Shown: piece after piece, positions 18,524 to 33,500 of the stretch
Layout: every line of letters starts with the position of its first letter
Position numbering within the stretch: position 1 is the first letter of the stretch
DNA from: CANRIN01 sp964493515
Lineage (GTDB): Bacteria; Bacillota; Clostridia; Oscillospirales; JAAYOS01
Direction of reading: 5' to 3'
Length of the DNA: 37,447 bases
Assembly (NCBI GenBank): GCA_964493515.1
Contig: CAZBNJ010000018.1
Location: 1 to 37,447, forward strand
Position numbers and translations under genes: made by a program
The notes under the pieces: model-generated
Databases searched by the model: none
Seen by the model: only the letters and a program-made list of their open reading frames with translations
What the model was told of the DNA's origin: nothing

Positions 18524-21500
18524 AAAGATAAGCTCAGACGGCTGACGGCGCTTATGCTGTGCATAGCGACCGTGCTGTCGATGTTCACACAGGGCTTTGC
18601 GGCGACAGAACCGCAGGCCGATACCGACGCGCCGTCCACTGTCGAAGCGGAGATCGGGTCGCTGAAGAACGTGACCGATCCCGCGACCGGACGTCCGCGG
18701 TTGTATGTCGACTTCCTGGGCGACAACGCGGGACACAACTCGGGCGGGACGAGCACCCCGAAGATAGGCTCGGCGGTGCGGGTCGAGAACCGTGATTTCT
18801 CGCTGGACACAAACGGCGCGGACTTTGCGAACGGCTGGGACAAGTACACCCCGGACGCGACATATTGGAGCGACTCGAACGGCGACGGTTCGATAAGCGC
18901 GGGCGAGGACGGCACGATATTCTACGTCGGCGTCGGCATCGACCGCACAAACCTGCTCAAGATGCTCGGCGACGCGGAGAACAAGGGCGTGTACAGCTTT
19001 GAGGCGGGCTTCTACTACAACCCGAGGTTTGTCGAGCCGTATGTCGCAAACGGCGACTACGCGGAGACGATAAGAAACACCAACCTGACCGGCGGCTCGC
19101 TGACAAGCGGTGGAGCGAACGCGAACTGGTCGGGCGGCAACTACCGCATACTTGAGGCGTACACCGACCTCGACCCGCAGATGGACGGCGGTCTGACCAG
19201 CGCGGGGACGTGGGGCGAGCTTACGCAGGAGGTGCTGTACAACCCGTCCAACCAGCAGATATCGCGCGCGGCGAACGGCTGGAAGATGACCTATGTCTCG
19301 ATAGAGATGAAGGCGGACAGGATAGCCGAGATTGCGCGTCTCGCGGGATACTACGACGGCGTGTTCCACAAGGACGGGGACGCGACGCAGAACAAAGAGA
19401 CCGAGTATCTGCTCGTTATACCGTTCGTGCTGAAGGCATACGACACAAAGAACGACCTCTGTTTCCGCCTGATACGCAACGCGACCCACTTTACGCTGGG
19501 CGCGGCGCCGGACGGAGCGGAAAACCGCGCCGCGTGGGAGCGGGTGACCACTCGAAACGCGCCGAACAACCTGAAGCTCCAGACGGTGTTCACCGGCGAC
19601 CTGAACATATTCACCGGCAAGAAGGCGGACGAGCTTGAGAACCGCTACAAGGCGACGCTTGTCATGGACGGCGGCGGCACCAAGCAGAACACCGCCGAGG
19701 TCGCGATAAACGGCGATCCGGCGACGAACTACGCGCGCATAACCAAGGACGGCGAGGAGCTGCTCGGACTTGCGGGCGGCACGGGTATGCACATCGAGAC
19801 GCACATCGCGCCGCGATACAGCGTTACCGTAAAGGCGTATCCGGCGGCGGACGCGACCAAGACCAACCTGATAACCTTTGTCGAGATACCGAGCACAAAG
19901 GGCGACTCCTACCGTGAATTTGAATTTATCATGCCGGAGGAGGACGTTATCGTCGAGATAATCTTTACCCTCGACCCGAACGCGCCGAAGGACTACGCCG
20001 TCCTGCTCGACGAGCGCGACCGTGAGGGTATCGACGACACGACCGACGGCTCGCCGGTCGGACGGCCGAACTCGACCGATCCGAGGATTTCCGGCAACTA
20101 TACGCACATTGAGGGACTTATAAGCGAAATACTGAGCGGCGACTATGCGCGCGCCGGAGCGAAGAACGAGGTGGACTCGTTTACCGACGCGGTCGACCAG
20201 TGGTACGCCGCGTATGAGCTGTACGGCATGACTGCGACCGCAGCCGAGCCGACCTGGCCGAATCCGATAAACATCCATACCGACCTGCACGGCGACTACT
20301 GCGCGGAGGTGCGGTTCTACACGGCGGACGACGTGAGCTTCGCGCCGGACAGCTATCCGAGCGGGGCACAGCTTCGCATCGACACTCTTGCCGACGGCAG
20401 CGTGGAGTATGTGCTCGTGCTGCAAAAGGGCGGAGACTATCGCTTCGCGATGCGCGCAAGCGACGTTGTGGTGCGGGTGGACTATCTGCTCGCGACGCAG
20501 TATTCGGCGAACCTGGTCGTGCGCCATCTGGACGAGGGCGGCGAGCTTGACGACATAACACGCGAGCTTGAGCGCGCGCAGCTGAGCTTTGTCGGCTATC
20601 GCGACGACAACCTCGGCGAGATGCGCTACGGCAAGGTGTGGCGCGACGGCGGCGTGGATATCGCCACCGACACGTCGGTCGACCCGGCGGTGACAACGCG
20701 CACCGACAAGCCGGACGTGCTTGCGGCAGACCAGACGAATATCCTGCCTATACCCGCCACCGCTGCGGCGATGAGCGGTTCGCTTGCGGGAGACCGCGCA
20801 CCGGCGGCGCTCGACGACATCCTGCGCGCGTCGGCGGTCTGCTCGGCGGGCACGATAGCTCCGCCGACGCCTGCCGACTATACGCCGGTGACCGACAGCT
20901 ACAACGCTGGCGATCTGATGGCGATAGGGCTGCGAAAGGACGCGGCGGGCACTCACTACACCACCACAGCCGACATGACCGCGTTTGCGGCGTCGGTGCT
21001 CGAGCTTACCGAGTTCTTGAAGGCGGGCGACGGGACTACGCCGTACAGCGCGTATCTCGGAACATACACACGCGAAGTACCCGGCCCCACCCTCGGCTCG
21101 ACGGTCACCGAGACGGTGACCTACGCCAGACTGTCTACGGTGTCGGCGCAGGCGTATGAGCTGCTCCAGGTGTGGGTCGCCGCGACCGCTGCGGACAGGG
21201 AGATACTGAAGAACAAGATAGCGAACGAGTCGTCGAACGCGGTGTTCATGTGGGCGCACAACTATCTGTACAGCGAGACGGCGTTCGACCACGACGGCGA
21301 CGAGGCGAGTCTCGATGCCGACGGACTTACGCCGGAGGGCAAGGAGCCGACTCCGCAGATGCGCGGAATCGTTGTGACCGGCGGCTGGACAAAGCAGAAC
21401 GACCAGCCTATGGCTGTGCGCGAGGGTCGCACGATGCGGGTCATCGCCGCGGCAGGCTCGGAGTACACCGTGCAGAAGGTCATAGTGCGCGAGAAGAATC

Positions 21501-24500
21501 CCGCGACGGGAACGACCGCGCGCACCATTGAGGCGACCAAGGATACGAACTACACCAACGTGTACACCTTTGAGATGCCCGCGTGGGACGCGGATGTCGA
21601 GGTGTACTACGTCCCGCGTGTCGCGCCCGATCTGACGCTGAAGATAAGTCCGGTGCCCGCTCCCGACGGCTCGGCGGTGCGGATGAGCGCGTACACGCCG
21701 TCCGTTCCAGCAAGCGAGTACGCGACGCTTGTCACCAAGACGTCGAACGGCGACATGATAAAGAACGCGCTCAGCGGCAGCGTGGTCAGGGTAAGCATCG
21801 ACAAGGTGCCGGAGAACTACACCGTGACGGTGCGGGTGACCGACGCATCCGGCGCGGCTGTGCAGACCAGACTTCTCGGCGGCGGGGTGCTGATAAGGGA
21901 AGGCTCGGTCGTGACCTTTACCATGCCGACCACCGATACGACCGTCGAGGTCGTGTTCGAGCAGATCGAAGAGGAGGAGCACCGCGCGTACATCTCGGTG
22001 GAGGGCATGCCGGACGGCCTGGACATAACCGGCGCGAGGGCTTCGTTCCAGAACGGATACTCGGTCATAACGCTGCCGACCGGTTCGGCGCTTGAGGGTA
22101 CGGTCGTTGTGCCGGTGGGATACTACATCCACTCGGTGACGGCTGTCGGCAGGTCGGGAAGCTATCCGTATGAGCAGAGCGGTAACGGCTGGGACAACGG
22201 CCGCGCCGCGTCGGTGAACGTGTCGATACTGTCCGAGATGCCGGACGAGGATCTGTACATAACCGTGCTTCTGGCGCTCGGACCTCCGCCCGAAGAGCCT
22301 GTTCTGCCGGTGACGCTTATCGTCAAGGACGATATGAACACGGGCAAGGACGACACGGCGCATACCGGATATAAGATATTCGACGACAACCACGCGACAA
22401 TGAGCATAGGCACGCCCGCCGACCCGCCGACAAGGGACAAGGTCGTGGGCTACGACCTCGGACTGGTCGCGTCAACGAGCGGAATCCTCGACCGGGACAC
22501 CGAGTATGTCGAGTCGGGAACGTGGGTCTATGTCGACGTGGTATGCCACGACGACTACTACATAAAGGCGACGGTGGTCACGCCGAGGTGGCAGAATGTC
22601 GAGGTCGAGTGGATAAGCGAGAGCCGATTCCGCTTTGCGACCCCCGATTCCGCCTGCGCCGTGACGGTGGAGTATGCCAAAAAGACCGACGTGGACGACG
22701 GCAACAACTTCCTGCTGACGGTGAGCAAGACCGAGACGCCTTCGCCGGATACCGCCGCCGCGAACTCGCTTGTCGGGCTGACCATCGGCGGCGCGGCTCC
22801 GAACCCGAATACGATAGCCTACGGCACGACCTACACCACCGGAGCGAGGAGGGCGGTCGAGGCGACGATATCGGTCGCGGACGGCTGGTATGTGCGCTCG
22901 GTGAGACTGGTAAGGAACGGCGTGACGAGCTGGCTGACGCTCGGCGCGGACAACAGGATAAACTTCATAATGCCTACGGCGAACGCCGAGCTTATCGTAG
23001 ACTATCGCCACGGCAATCCGGACGACGACGCGGGCAAGTTTGACCTACGGCTGGTGGTGTCCGACCCGGATAACGGCACTCCGGACGGTGTCGGAGGTTA
23101 TACCTACGATCCGAACAGCGCGTGGGCTACGATAGCGCACCTCGACGGCAGCGCAGACACGACGCTCGGTGCGTTCGGCCACAACGAGAGCGCGATGAGC
23201 GGCGTGACGACGGCGGTTTCCGGCGAGCATGTGACCGTGGAGTGGGAGATGACCGACGGCTACGCGCTGGACGCGCTTGCGGTCACCGCTGCCGGACGTA
23301 CCATCGCGCCGAGGTATACCTACACTCCGGCGGAGTACGAGGCGGACGGCACGACGGTAAAGACGCCCGCAAAGACTACGGCGAGCTTTGATATGCCGCC
23401 CGCGAACACGACGATATACGTCCGATTCGTGAAGGGCGCGGAGCGGCTGTACCGTGCGGACATCGTTATATACGGCGCGGACGGCAATCTCGCAAACCGC
23501 GCAAGCTTTGAGGACACGCTCGGCGGCAGCGTGAACGACGACGTCTACAACCGCCACGGACTGCATGGCGGCGAGTATATTCCGGTGTACATCGAGGCTG
23601 CGGACGGATACTATATCGAATCGGTCACGGTGCGTCCGGCGAGCACCGGCGTGGCGGTCACGCTCAGCGGCTCGTTTGGACCGCAGTTTGCGAGCTTCAA
23701 CATGCCCGCAGCGGATGTTCAGGTGAACGTGAAGTTTGCCAAGGCATGGCCGGACGAGGCGAAGTACGGCGTGTACCTGTCGGTCATCGACCCGATGGCA
23801 AACGACAGCAATACGTCGCACAAGCTGTCGGGTCCGATATGGGTCCGCGGCGGAGAGCGAAAGTGGATAGACGCGCTGGTCGACGGCGCGGTGGAGAACG
23901 TGCACATACATCGCGCGGCGAACGCTCGGGTGAAGAGCGTGACCGTGACCGACAGCGCGGGGAATCCGGTGCCGTGGTGGTGGAGCGGAAGCTATTCGAG
24001 CACGGTGAACTTTGCCATGCCGCCGATGTCGGTGGAGGTCGTGGTCGAGTATGAGCTTGTGACAAACTGGCGCGATTATCAGCACGACGTACGGCTGCAC
24101 ACGAGCACGCGAAACGGCGCGTCCGGCAACTCGGAGATGATGATAGTGGAGGACGACCCGGACAGCGCGTCCACAACATTCACGCAGAAGCCGGGAACCG
24201 CCGCCGTGAACTGGAGCGGCACGATACACGACGTTATCGAGAGCGAGCTTGTGATGTTCACCGTCACGCCGGACGAGGGATCGGTCGTTGCCGCCGCGTA
24301 TGCGGTGAGCGGCGGTCGGGTGCTCGACCTGTATTCGCATAACGAGGGCGCGGTGCCGGTCGTGACCGACGGCGGCTCGGCGACCTTCGCGATGCCGAAC
24401 GCGGACGCGGACGTGTATGTAGTGTTTGACAAGGCGTCGAACAAGGCGACCGACAGATACGCGACGCTGTACGTCAGCGGCCCGAGCGGTTCGGGTGAGG

Positions 24501-27500
24501 CGGAGTTGTTCGAGCGCTGGAGAGATACGAATACTACCGGTACTATAACGCCGGATAATCACAGTGGGTATATCGTGCTTGGCATCGGCTCGCGCGCGCG
24601 GGTGAAGATAAAGCCGAGCGACGGCTACTCGCTTGCGAGCTTCAAGATACTTGACAACGCCGGAAACCGCGTGGACTACACGATGCGCGCACAGGCGGAC
24701 GGAAGCCTGTACGACGCGGACGGCTACATGACGGCGGAGTACATCCAGCCGCAGAGCGGTTCGCGCGCGTATGTCGAGTTTGAACGGATAGACACGAACC
24801 GCAAGTATACCGCCCGCGTGGTGGTGGACAACGCCGGCGCGACCGGAAATACGGCGGGTATCGACCAGCTTCCGCACGACGTGTGGGTGAGACTGATAGA
24901 AAACGCGAGGCCGGGAGAGCAGATAGACATAAACGTCGTCTGCGCGATAGGCTACGAGTTCTCGATAACCATACTGCCGCAGTATCGCGGGATACAGGCG
25001 CCGCTGCTGCTGCCGAACAACAAGTCGCAGCAGAGCTCGTTTATCATGCCTGCCGACGACGTGGTGGTGTTCGTCAAGTTCGTCACCGACTCGCGCACCC
25101 GCTACACCGCAGCGCTGAGCGTCAGCGGTGGCAGCTCGTCGGTCACGTCGACGATACGAAGCGACTTCAACCCGGTGCCGCTGGTGTCCTACTCGGGCGG
25201 CAGCGCACAGGTCGTTCGCGCAACGCCGGACGAGGAGAAGGTGTATGTGAACACCCGCCGCACCGAGAACCTGGCGCTCGGCTACTCGATAGAGCGGATA
25301 ATCGTTGAGACAACGGCGGGCGATCCGGTGCCGTATACGATGGACGCGGCGGGCAACCTGAGCTTCCCGATGGTCGCGAGCAACGTGAACGTGTCGGTCA
25401 AGTTCAAGTCGGGCAATCCGCCGACATACGACCTGACGCTGCACGTCAAGAACGACGGCGTGGCAAACGGTATCGCGAGCCTGACCGAGCAGGGGACAAG
25501 CCCCGCGAACACGACCGGAGGCGTGAGCGGCGGAAACAACTACTACAACACGCGGTCGATAAAGGTCGAGGCGGGCAGGACGGTCGACCTCAGCGCCGCC
25601 GCGCAGAACGTGGGCACCTACGGAATATTCGACGTGTATGTGGTGTACGGCGACTCCTCACCGTACGCGGGACAGTTCATACCGTTCGGCAGGTACGACA
25701 CAACGATGTCGGGCGGCACGACCCGCGCGGCGAGCAGCGTGCTTCGCTCGCTTGCCGCCGACTTTGTGATGCAGCCGTACGACGTGGACGTGTATGTGTT
25801 CTTTGCAGACAATGAGTTCCCGCCGACCGGCACGGCGCTGTGGCTGAGCGTTATCGGCCCTGTCGGTGCGGGCAGCGCGACGCTGACCACCGACTATGTG
25901 GACGACACGGGAGCGGCCCCGCTCGTGATAAACGCCGGCGATCCGGACGACTATCTGCCCGCGTCGCCGAGAAGCTACGCGTCGATAGACCTTGCCATCG
26001 CGCAGGGATATGTGATAGAGAGCATAGTCATAACCCCGCTGGGCAGCGACGCGGACGGCAGGCTGATAGGCGCCGATCTGTACACGCTGACCATGCCGGA
26101 GCACACGATAAAGGTGCGGATAACGCTGAAGAAGAGCGAGACGACCGACTTTGTTGCAACACTGCACGTTGCGAACATCGACAGGGACGGCAGGACGCTC
26201 AGCACTCCGAACCGCGCCGAGATAGGCTGGCCGATAGCCAAGACGAACTGGACGGACGGCGTGACCTCGACCGACGCTGGCAAACAGAACCCGCACGACG
26301 GCTCGGTGACGCTCGGAAACAACCAGATAATAGTGCCCGAACGTCAGACGGTGGACATCTACTCCTATCTGAACGCGACCGGCTACTATCTGCTGTCGGT
26401 GTACGTTTTGAGCGCGGACGGACGGATGGTCGCGCTCAGCGGAGACCCAATCGAGGGCACGGAGTACGACCCGATGATAGCAAACGAGGTGCCCGACGCG
26501 CAGACGAGCTTTGACATGCCCGCAAACGACGTGGACGTCTATGTCATATACACCAATCTGCCCAAACCGCCGGACGGCTGGCGCACCACCGCGCTGGTCG
26601 CGACCGAGGCTACGGCAAACGGCACCATGACGAACGGCGGCCACAACACGGCTTCGATAACCGAGGCGCGCGCCGGCAGCTTCTTCTACGAATATATCTA
26701 CGAGGACAACGAGCTTGTAGAGATAAACGTGCTCGATCCCGACCGCACCACGCCGTACAAGGCGAGCGTGCGCAGCTTTGGCAACCCGACGCACAAGGCG
26801 TACGCGGTGGTCGAGGGCAAGGGAGTGTATGTCGCGGAGGAGACGCTGGGCGAGGGATTCGCGTTCTCGCCGCCGGTCACGATGAGCGCGTCGGGAGGAG
26901 TTGCACCCGCCGCTACGCTGATATCGAGCGATCCGTACAGATATAACTACACCACGCTCGACTACTCGAGCGCGGCGCGTATGCACTTCATCGAGGGCAA
27001 TATCACCGCGGGCGACCTGCGCGTGGAGATAGTGGACAGACAGAACCCCGGCAACTTTGTGGTCAAGAACCGCGTGAGCGTATCCGCGCCCTCCAAGCCT
27101 ACGCTTGGGCTCGTGTCCAGCGACTCGGCGGGAGCGTGGCAGATAATCCGCTCGGTCGAGCCCGGCTCGCAGGTGACGGCGTTCGTGACGCCGTATGAGG
27201 GCTACGCGGCAACGGCGGTGCTGATAAACAAGGACGGCGAGAGCACCAACGTAGAGCTTACACGACTGCCGGACGGCAGCTACACGGCGGAGTTTATCAT
27301 GCCGAGCGGCGGCGCGACCTTCAGGGTCACGTTCGTGCGTGGGTATACCGCCGAGCTGAGGGTGATAAACCGCTCGACACGCAGCGTGAACGCGGCGCTG
27401 AGCTCGCCGGACGGCCGCAGCGTGGGCGACAGACAGACGATAACCGGACTGCTTGGCGGCGAAGGCATGACCGTAACCGCGTCGGGCGCGACGGTGCAGT

Positions 27501-30500
27501 CGGTGGTGTACTCGGGCAGGACGACCTCCGGGCACGCGGTAAGCCCGCTTGAGAGCAGCGACTGGCAGTTTACGATGCCCGCCGAGGATACCGTCGTCAC
27601 GGTGATATTCGGCGACAGCGACTCGACCGAGCACACGGCGATAATCCGCGTGGACGGGGCAAGCGACGAGGGATGGCAGGATCACTGCTCGATAGACGGA
27701 ATAAGCAACAACACGCGTCCGAACGCGGTCGGCGGTGTGAACTGGACGACGGCGATGCTTGGGGACAACGTGACCGGCGCGTTCAGCGCAAACGACGGCT
27801 GGTATGCGAGCGCCTACGCGATAGTGCGCGACCCGGACGGCACGTTCGGCGAGCTGATACGTCCGGTGTATGTGGTGCAGAGCGGTACGCAGGGAAGCGG
27901 CCTGCTCGCGGGATTGACCATGCCCGACGCGAATGTCGAGATATTCGTGCGGTTTACGAAGACCGACCCGACGCCGTCGACGAGCTACAACCTGAGCCTT
28001 GAGATAGAGGGCGCGGGCGGCAGCTCGGCGAACACCGCAAGCGCGGTAGGCGGCGGCGCGAACCTGAGCGTAAACGGCGCGTCGCCGAACGCGGGACCGA
28101 CATCGGTCGCGGCGGGTGCGAAGGTGAATGTCGGCGCGAACTGGACAAACGGCTATCGCCTGATAAGCGCTGAGGTGGAGGTCACCTTCACCGCGCCGTC
28201 GGCAGAGGGCGGATGGAGCCTCACGCACAGCCTTGTGATACCGATGACCACGAGCGGCTCGTCATCGAGCGGCAGCTTCAATATGCCGTTTGTCAACGAG
28301 GCGATACGCGGCACGACCGCCGCAACCGGCATGAGCGCCAATGTGAAGGTCAAGCTGAAGTTCGGCTATGACGCGACGCTGACGCTTATTGACGGCGTCG
28401 GAGGCAGCACTGCGTCGATGACCGCGGGCGGCAGGAGCGTGAGCGTGAATTCGGCGGCGAACAGGGACACGATAACCGGACTTGGAAGGAACGATACGAC
28501 GAGCACCACCGTAAGCTCGACCGGCGCGGTGAGCGTTATCGGGCACAATGCGACCGACGGCTCGACGGTGCTTACGGCTGTTGGCGGCGTGTACGGATAC
28601 ACGATGAACGGCGACAGCGAAGTGGTGGTCGTGACCTCGAACAACACGCCGACCGACCGAAAGTATATCGCGGCGGTACGTCTGATAAACGCGGGCGACG
28701 GCGACTGGGCGTACATAACCGATACGACGACGGCGGGAATGCCGTCCGGCGAGATCTGGACTGCAGCGAAGTCGGGAGACGGAATACGCCTTGAGGTCAA
28801 GGTGGGCAGCGGCCGCAGCGCGAAGGTCACAGCCGACCGCGTGACTCTTCTGCCGCGGGCGATAGGCGAGGATGAGACATATCTGTTCGATATGCCCGCA
28901 GGCGATGTGCAGATAACCGTCGAGTTCTTCGACGAGAACACGCCGATGATAAACTTCGGCGTGATAGACCGCACCGGCATCGCGGGAAGCACCGCGTCGC
29001 TCAGCTATGCCGGCGGCACGCTCGTGTCGCACACTTCGACCGGCAGCGAGAGCGGGATAATCGGCAGCTACGCCGGAAACTTCGGCACGCTGAACGTCGC
29101 TGCGACGGCAATCAATGCGAATGTCGCTGTCAAGCGGATATTTATTGAGGGCAGGAACGGCGGGGTGTTGGATATCACGTCGACCAGGAGCTTTGCGCAG
29201 AACGCGTTTGCGAGCGGCGCGACCGTGTGGGTCGTGTTCGACAAGCCGCAGACCACCGAGCCGCCTCCGCCCGACTATGACCCATATATAACCTACATCG
29301 AAGTCGATCCCAGGAGCGACGCGGGCTGGGCTGCGGCCGGCAACGGCATCGGTCAGGTGCTGAACACCACCGATATGACGGCGGACGGCGGCGCTCATTG
29401 GCGTGAGGGCGCGCAGGGCGACAATATGCGCGGACTGTTCACCACGGCGGACGGCTGGTACGCGCTGGTAAAGGCGTATCGCACCGACAACGGAAGCGAG
29501 CTGCTCGCAATGCAGCAGAACTACTCGGGCGGCGGCACGGCGTCGATAACACAGCCGTCGAGCGACGCGAGGATAGTGGTGCTGTTCAGCAAGGATCCGC
29601 GCATTGTCAGCGAGGAGAACCAGCTGACGCTTGCGATAGTCGGGCACGGCATGGCTCGCGGAAACTTTGCCGAGGTCGAGTTCCCGGACGGCACGATGAC
29701 AGGCGTGGACGGCGGCGACGCACCTTCGACCGACCGCTTTACCACCATCGTGAGCGACAAGGTCAAGGCGGGAACACGGATACCGCTCGACGCGACTTGG
29801 GCAAGCGGCTACACGATAGCAAAGATCGAGATAAGCCTCGACTCGAACGGCAGCATCTACTCGGTGCCGTGGAACGAGTACGCCTCGATGGCGGCGGCGA
29901 ACTTCTATATGCCGAGCGCGCAGGCGACGATAACCGTCTACTACTCGCTCGAATTCACCGCCACGCTGCATATCCAGAACTCGGGCGTGGTCGGCGGCGG
30001 CGCGGAGATGTATGACGACGCCGTTCCGGGCACGAAGGTGAACACGCACCTCGGCAGGCTGGAAGGGCTGGGCGGCAACGAGGACATCGTGACAAATCCG
30101 CAGATACCGAGCGGCGGACGGCTGGTCGGCGTGTTCTACGAGACGGCAAAGACCGGCTCACATTCGACGTGGGCGACCACTCCGAACGCGCGCTACGACT
30201 TTGATATGCCGCAGGAGGACGCGGACGTCTATGTCGTCTACGAGCCGGAGGACGAGCCGATAAAGAGCTACGTTGCGAGGGTAGAGAAGTATGGCGAGAC
30301 GGCGGTCGCGGGCAACGAGGCGACGATACTGAATACCTCGCGCGACGTGTTCCACACGAGTTACAGCACGATGGCAAAGCAGGGCGACCTCATCGAGATA
30401 ACCGTCGAGCTTGCGAGGGGCTATCAGGCTCGGGTGATAGGCGTTGAGCCGGGCGGCCTGTATGTGACGCGCACGGCGTTCCGCACCAACGGAACGACCA

Positions 30501-33500
30501 CGACCTTTACCATGCCCGCGGACAGCGACGCGGTGGTGAAGATAGAGTTTATCGAGGGCTACACCGCGACGCTGATACTCGATGACTCGAGCGCCGTTGA
30601 CAACGCCGCTCATATGACCGATGACCGTCTGCCGAACGTGTCGACAAGCTCGGTGCCGAACGGCAAGACACTGGTTATCGGCGACAGTCCGGTGAACTCG
30701 ATGACCACCAACTATGAGAAGTATGTAGGCGCGGGCGGAAGCGCGACACAGGTGGCCGACCCGCCGATAAACGCGATAACCAAGCTGGGAGTGGACGACA
30801 CGCTCGACGGCGACGTGGTGCTGTCGGCAGGCTCGAAGCTGTACCGACTGATAGAGACCACCCCGACCGGCGGCACGCGGAACTACGGCGAACGCAGGCT
30901 GTACAAGGACGACGCGGCACCGCTTCCGATATTCGGCGCGGGCGTCGGCGGAGTGACGGTGGACTGGGGACTGGACGCTCTGGACACCGACCCGGTGGAG
31001 GACGTGATAATCACCGCGGTCGTGCTGGACAGGGAGGACCCGTCGCTCATCGCGAAGGTGCAGCTTGAGGGAGACAGCGACATAAACGGCAACGGCGCGG
31101 CGATACGGAACCTGGTGCCTTCGACAGACGCAGGACTGCCCGCGTCGGCATGGCGCACCGGCAATATCTGGACGAGCGCCATCGAGGAGAACCGGATAGA
31201 GGCGAGGGTCGACCTCGCGCCGGGATACACCGCAACGGTCATAGCGATAAACGACCAGGTGTACTATGACGAGCTGGCGGCGCTTATGACCGCGAGCGCC
31301 ATGACCCGCGCGTCGATGACGATGGATGAGATGATAGCGGCGGCGCGTGAGGCTGCAAGGCTCACGCTGACGCTTGCGGACGGCGCGACCACGACCGAGG
31401 CGACGGTGACCTCGAGCGGCGACATAGTTATGACACTGATGCCTGAGATAGCCACCGGAACCGCGCCCGTCGAAACGACGCGAAGCGACATAACCTTCAT
31501 CGTGAAGTTCCTGGCGGAGTCCGGCCCGAGACCGTACGACCCGCTGAGCGACAGGTATCCGGCGGGACTTGCGGAGGAGGACGAGCCGCTGCTTGAAAAG
31601 GGCTGGATATACGGCGTCAACCACGGCGACTACGCGACGATAACCGTGCCTACACTGAACACCGGCTCGACCGACGTGAACAGCGGACTGGAGATACTCC
31701 AGGACGTCTACCGCGCGGGCCCTGCGGGATTCTCCAACGACTTCCGCATCTACGTCCAGACCGCCGCGGGCTTTGTCGAGCTGGACAACTCGACCGAGAT
31801 ACGGCTGTACGAGGTCACACCGCGCGTCGACACCTCGTATATGTACAACACCGGCAACTACTACACCGGCGTGGGCGAGTATACCGCAGACACGCAGGAC
31901 GCGCGCGGCATGATAGACGACACCGACTACGCCTACACCGGCGTGAAGTTCAACGTCGAGCTGCGCGAGCCGGCGGAGGGCGCGACCCCGTCGGCGGCAT
32001 ATCTGGCGTTTAAGGAGATACTCGAAAGCGACTCGTATGACACGCTCATCGGCACCAAGCTGAAGATACGCGCCGTCGGACAGAACGGTAGCATAAGCGA
32101 GGCGACGCAGCTGGTACTGCCGCCCGCATACGCGCTTGCGGGTACGCTTGTCAGCTACGCGCCGCAGCACGAGGCGACGTTTGAGCTGTACGAGTATGAT
32201 ACCGCGAGCTCCGAATACTTGACCGAGTCGATGGCGCTCAACACCATGTCGCAGGACTACGGCGACGGACTGTGGCGGCAGGACTTCCGTGTGATGTCGA
32301 GCGAGCTTGCGGGACGCGACCGCACGGCGGTGTTCGCCGACCTCGACCTCCTTCGCGGAGTGGCGGGGGCGACCGGATTTACCACGCCGAACGGACACGA
32401 GACCTATCGCCTGGTGATAAGCAAGGCGGCGGCGATAACCTATACGCGCGACGGCATTGAGCTGCGAATTGAGAACGGCAAGGCGGCGCTTACCGCCACC
32501 GACAAGGGAATTCTCGACGGCGACCGCACCTGGGTGCTCGCGCGCTCGTCGCAGGCGGTAGTGGCACTCGAGGCGGTAATCGCAAACATGGTGGTGTCGA
32601 GCGTGGACACGCCGTCCGAGCCTGAAGCGACCGAGCCGACCGAACCCGAAGCGAACGTCGACGAGCAGGCGGCGCCTGTTGAGGAGATCACGCCGAGCGA
32701 ACCGGTGGAGGAGCTGATATTTGACGACGCGGCCGAACCTTCGGAGGAGGACGACACCGCCGAGGAAGAGCAGCAGATTGACGACTTTGCCGAGCCTTTG
32801 GGCGGCGAAGAGACAGGCGAGAGCGAGGATAGCGTGCCGACCGAAGATGCGACGGACGTCGGCGAGGAAGAGCCTACCGAGGCCGAGGAGAGCGTCGTCG
32901 AAGCGGAGATAGTGAACGCGGAGGAGCCGACGGTCCCGACCGAATTCATCGCCACGGCGGTGACGCGTGCCGACGAACAGATCGCCCGCGACCTCGTGAT
33001 ACTCATGGCCGGAGATCTGAACGGCGACGACAAGACCAAGCAGGTCGACTACAACATCCTCTACGCCTACTACTCAAGGCAGTATCGCTGGACGCGCGCG
33101 GAGGAGAACGAGGCGGGCTGGGAGGATTCGACGAGGAATCCGAACAGCTTGGCATACTGGTGCGACCTGAACGGAGACCTGCGGATAGACACGCTCGACC
33201 TGGCGATAATGACCGATTCGTACAACTACAACCGCACGACAAAGGATTACGGCGCGCCGACCGGACTTGTGCGCGCGTGGAACGACAGCTATGACACGAC
33301 GCTTGAGAGCTACCTGAGCGATGTCGCGGCGGTGGATGCGGAGTCGGTGGCGGCATTCATGTTCGACCGCGCGTCTGAGTCGGTGAGCGGACTGGTTATT
33401 GAGCTGCCGACCGCCGAGGACGAGCAGCCGACCGATGACGGAGAAGTCGAGGTCGATGCCGAGCTGCCGACAGAGGTCGAGACCGCACCGTCGACCGACG

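Noticed and set aside
15365..22393. Very long minus-strand open frame (over 2,300 codons) spanning the boundary of the two largest genes, and similar long antisense frames elsewhere
   Set aside because: They mirror the codon register of the plus-strand genes, which rarely use TTA, CTA or TCA. The products are Arg/His/Val-rich without domains, signal peptides or ribosome sites.
32600..32940. Acidic Glu/Pro/Thr region as a possible DNA-level tandem repeat or phase-variable tract
   Set aside because: Codons vary from unit to unit and no exact DNA repeat is present, so slippage is unlikely. It reads as a protein linker.
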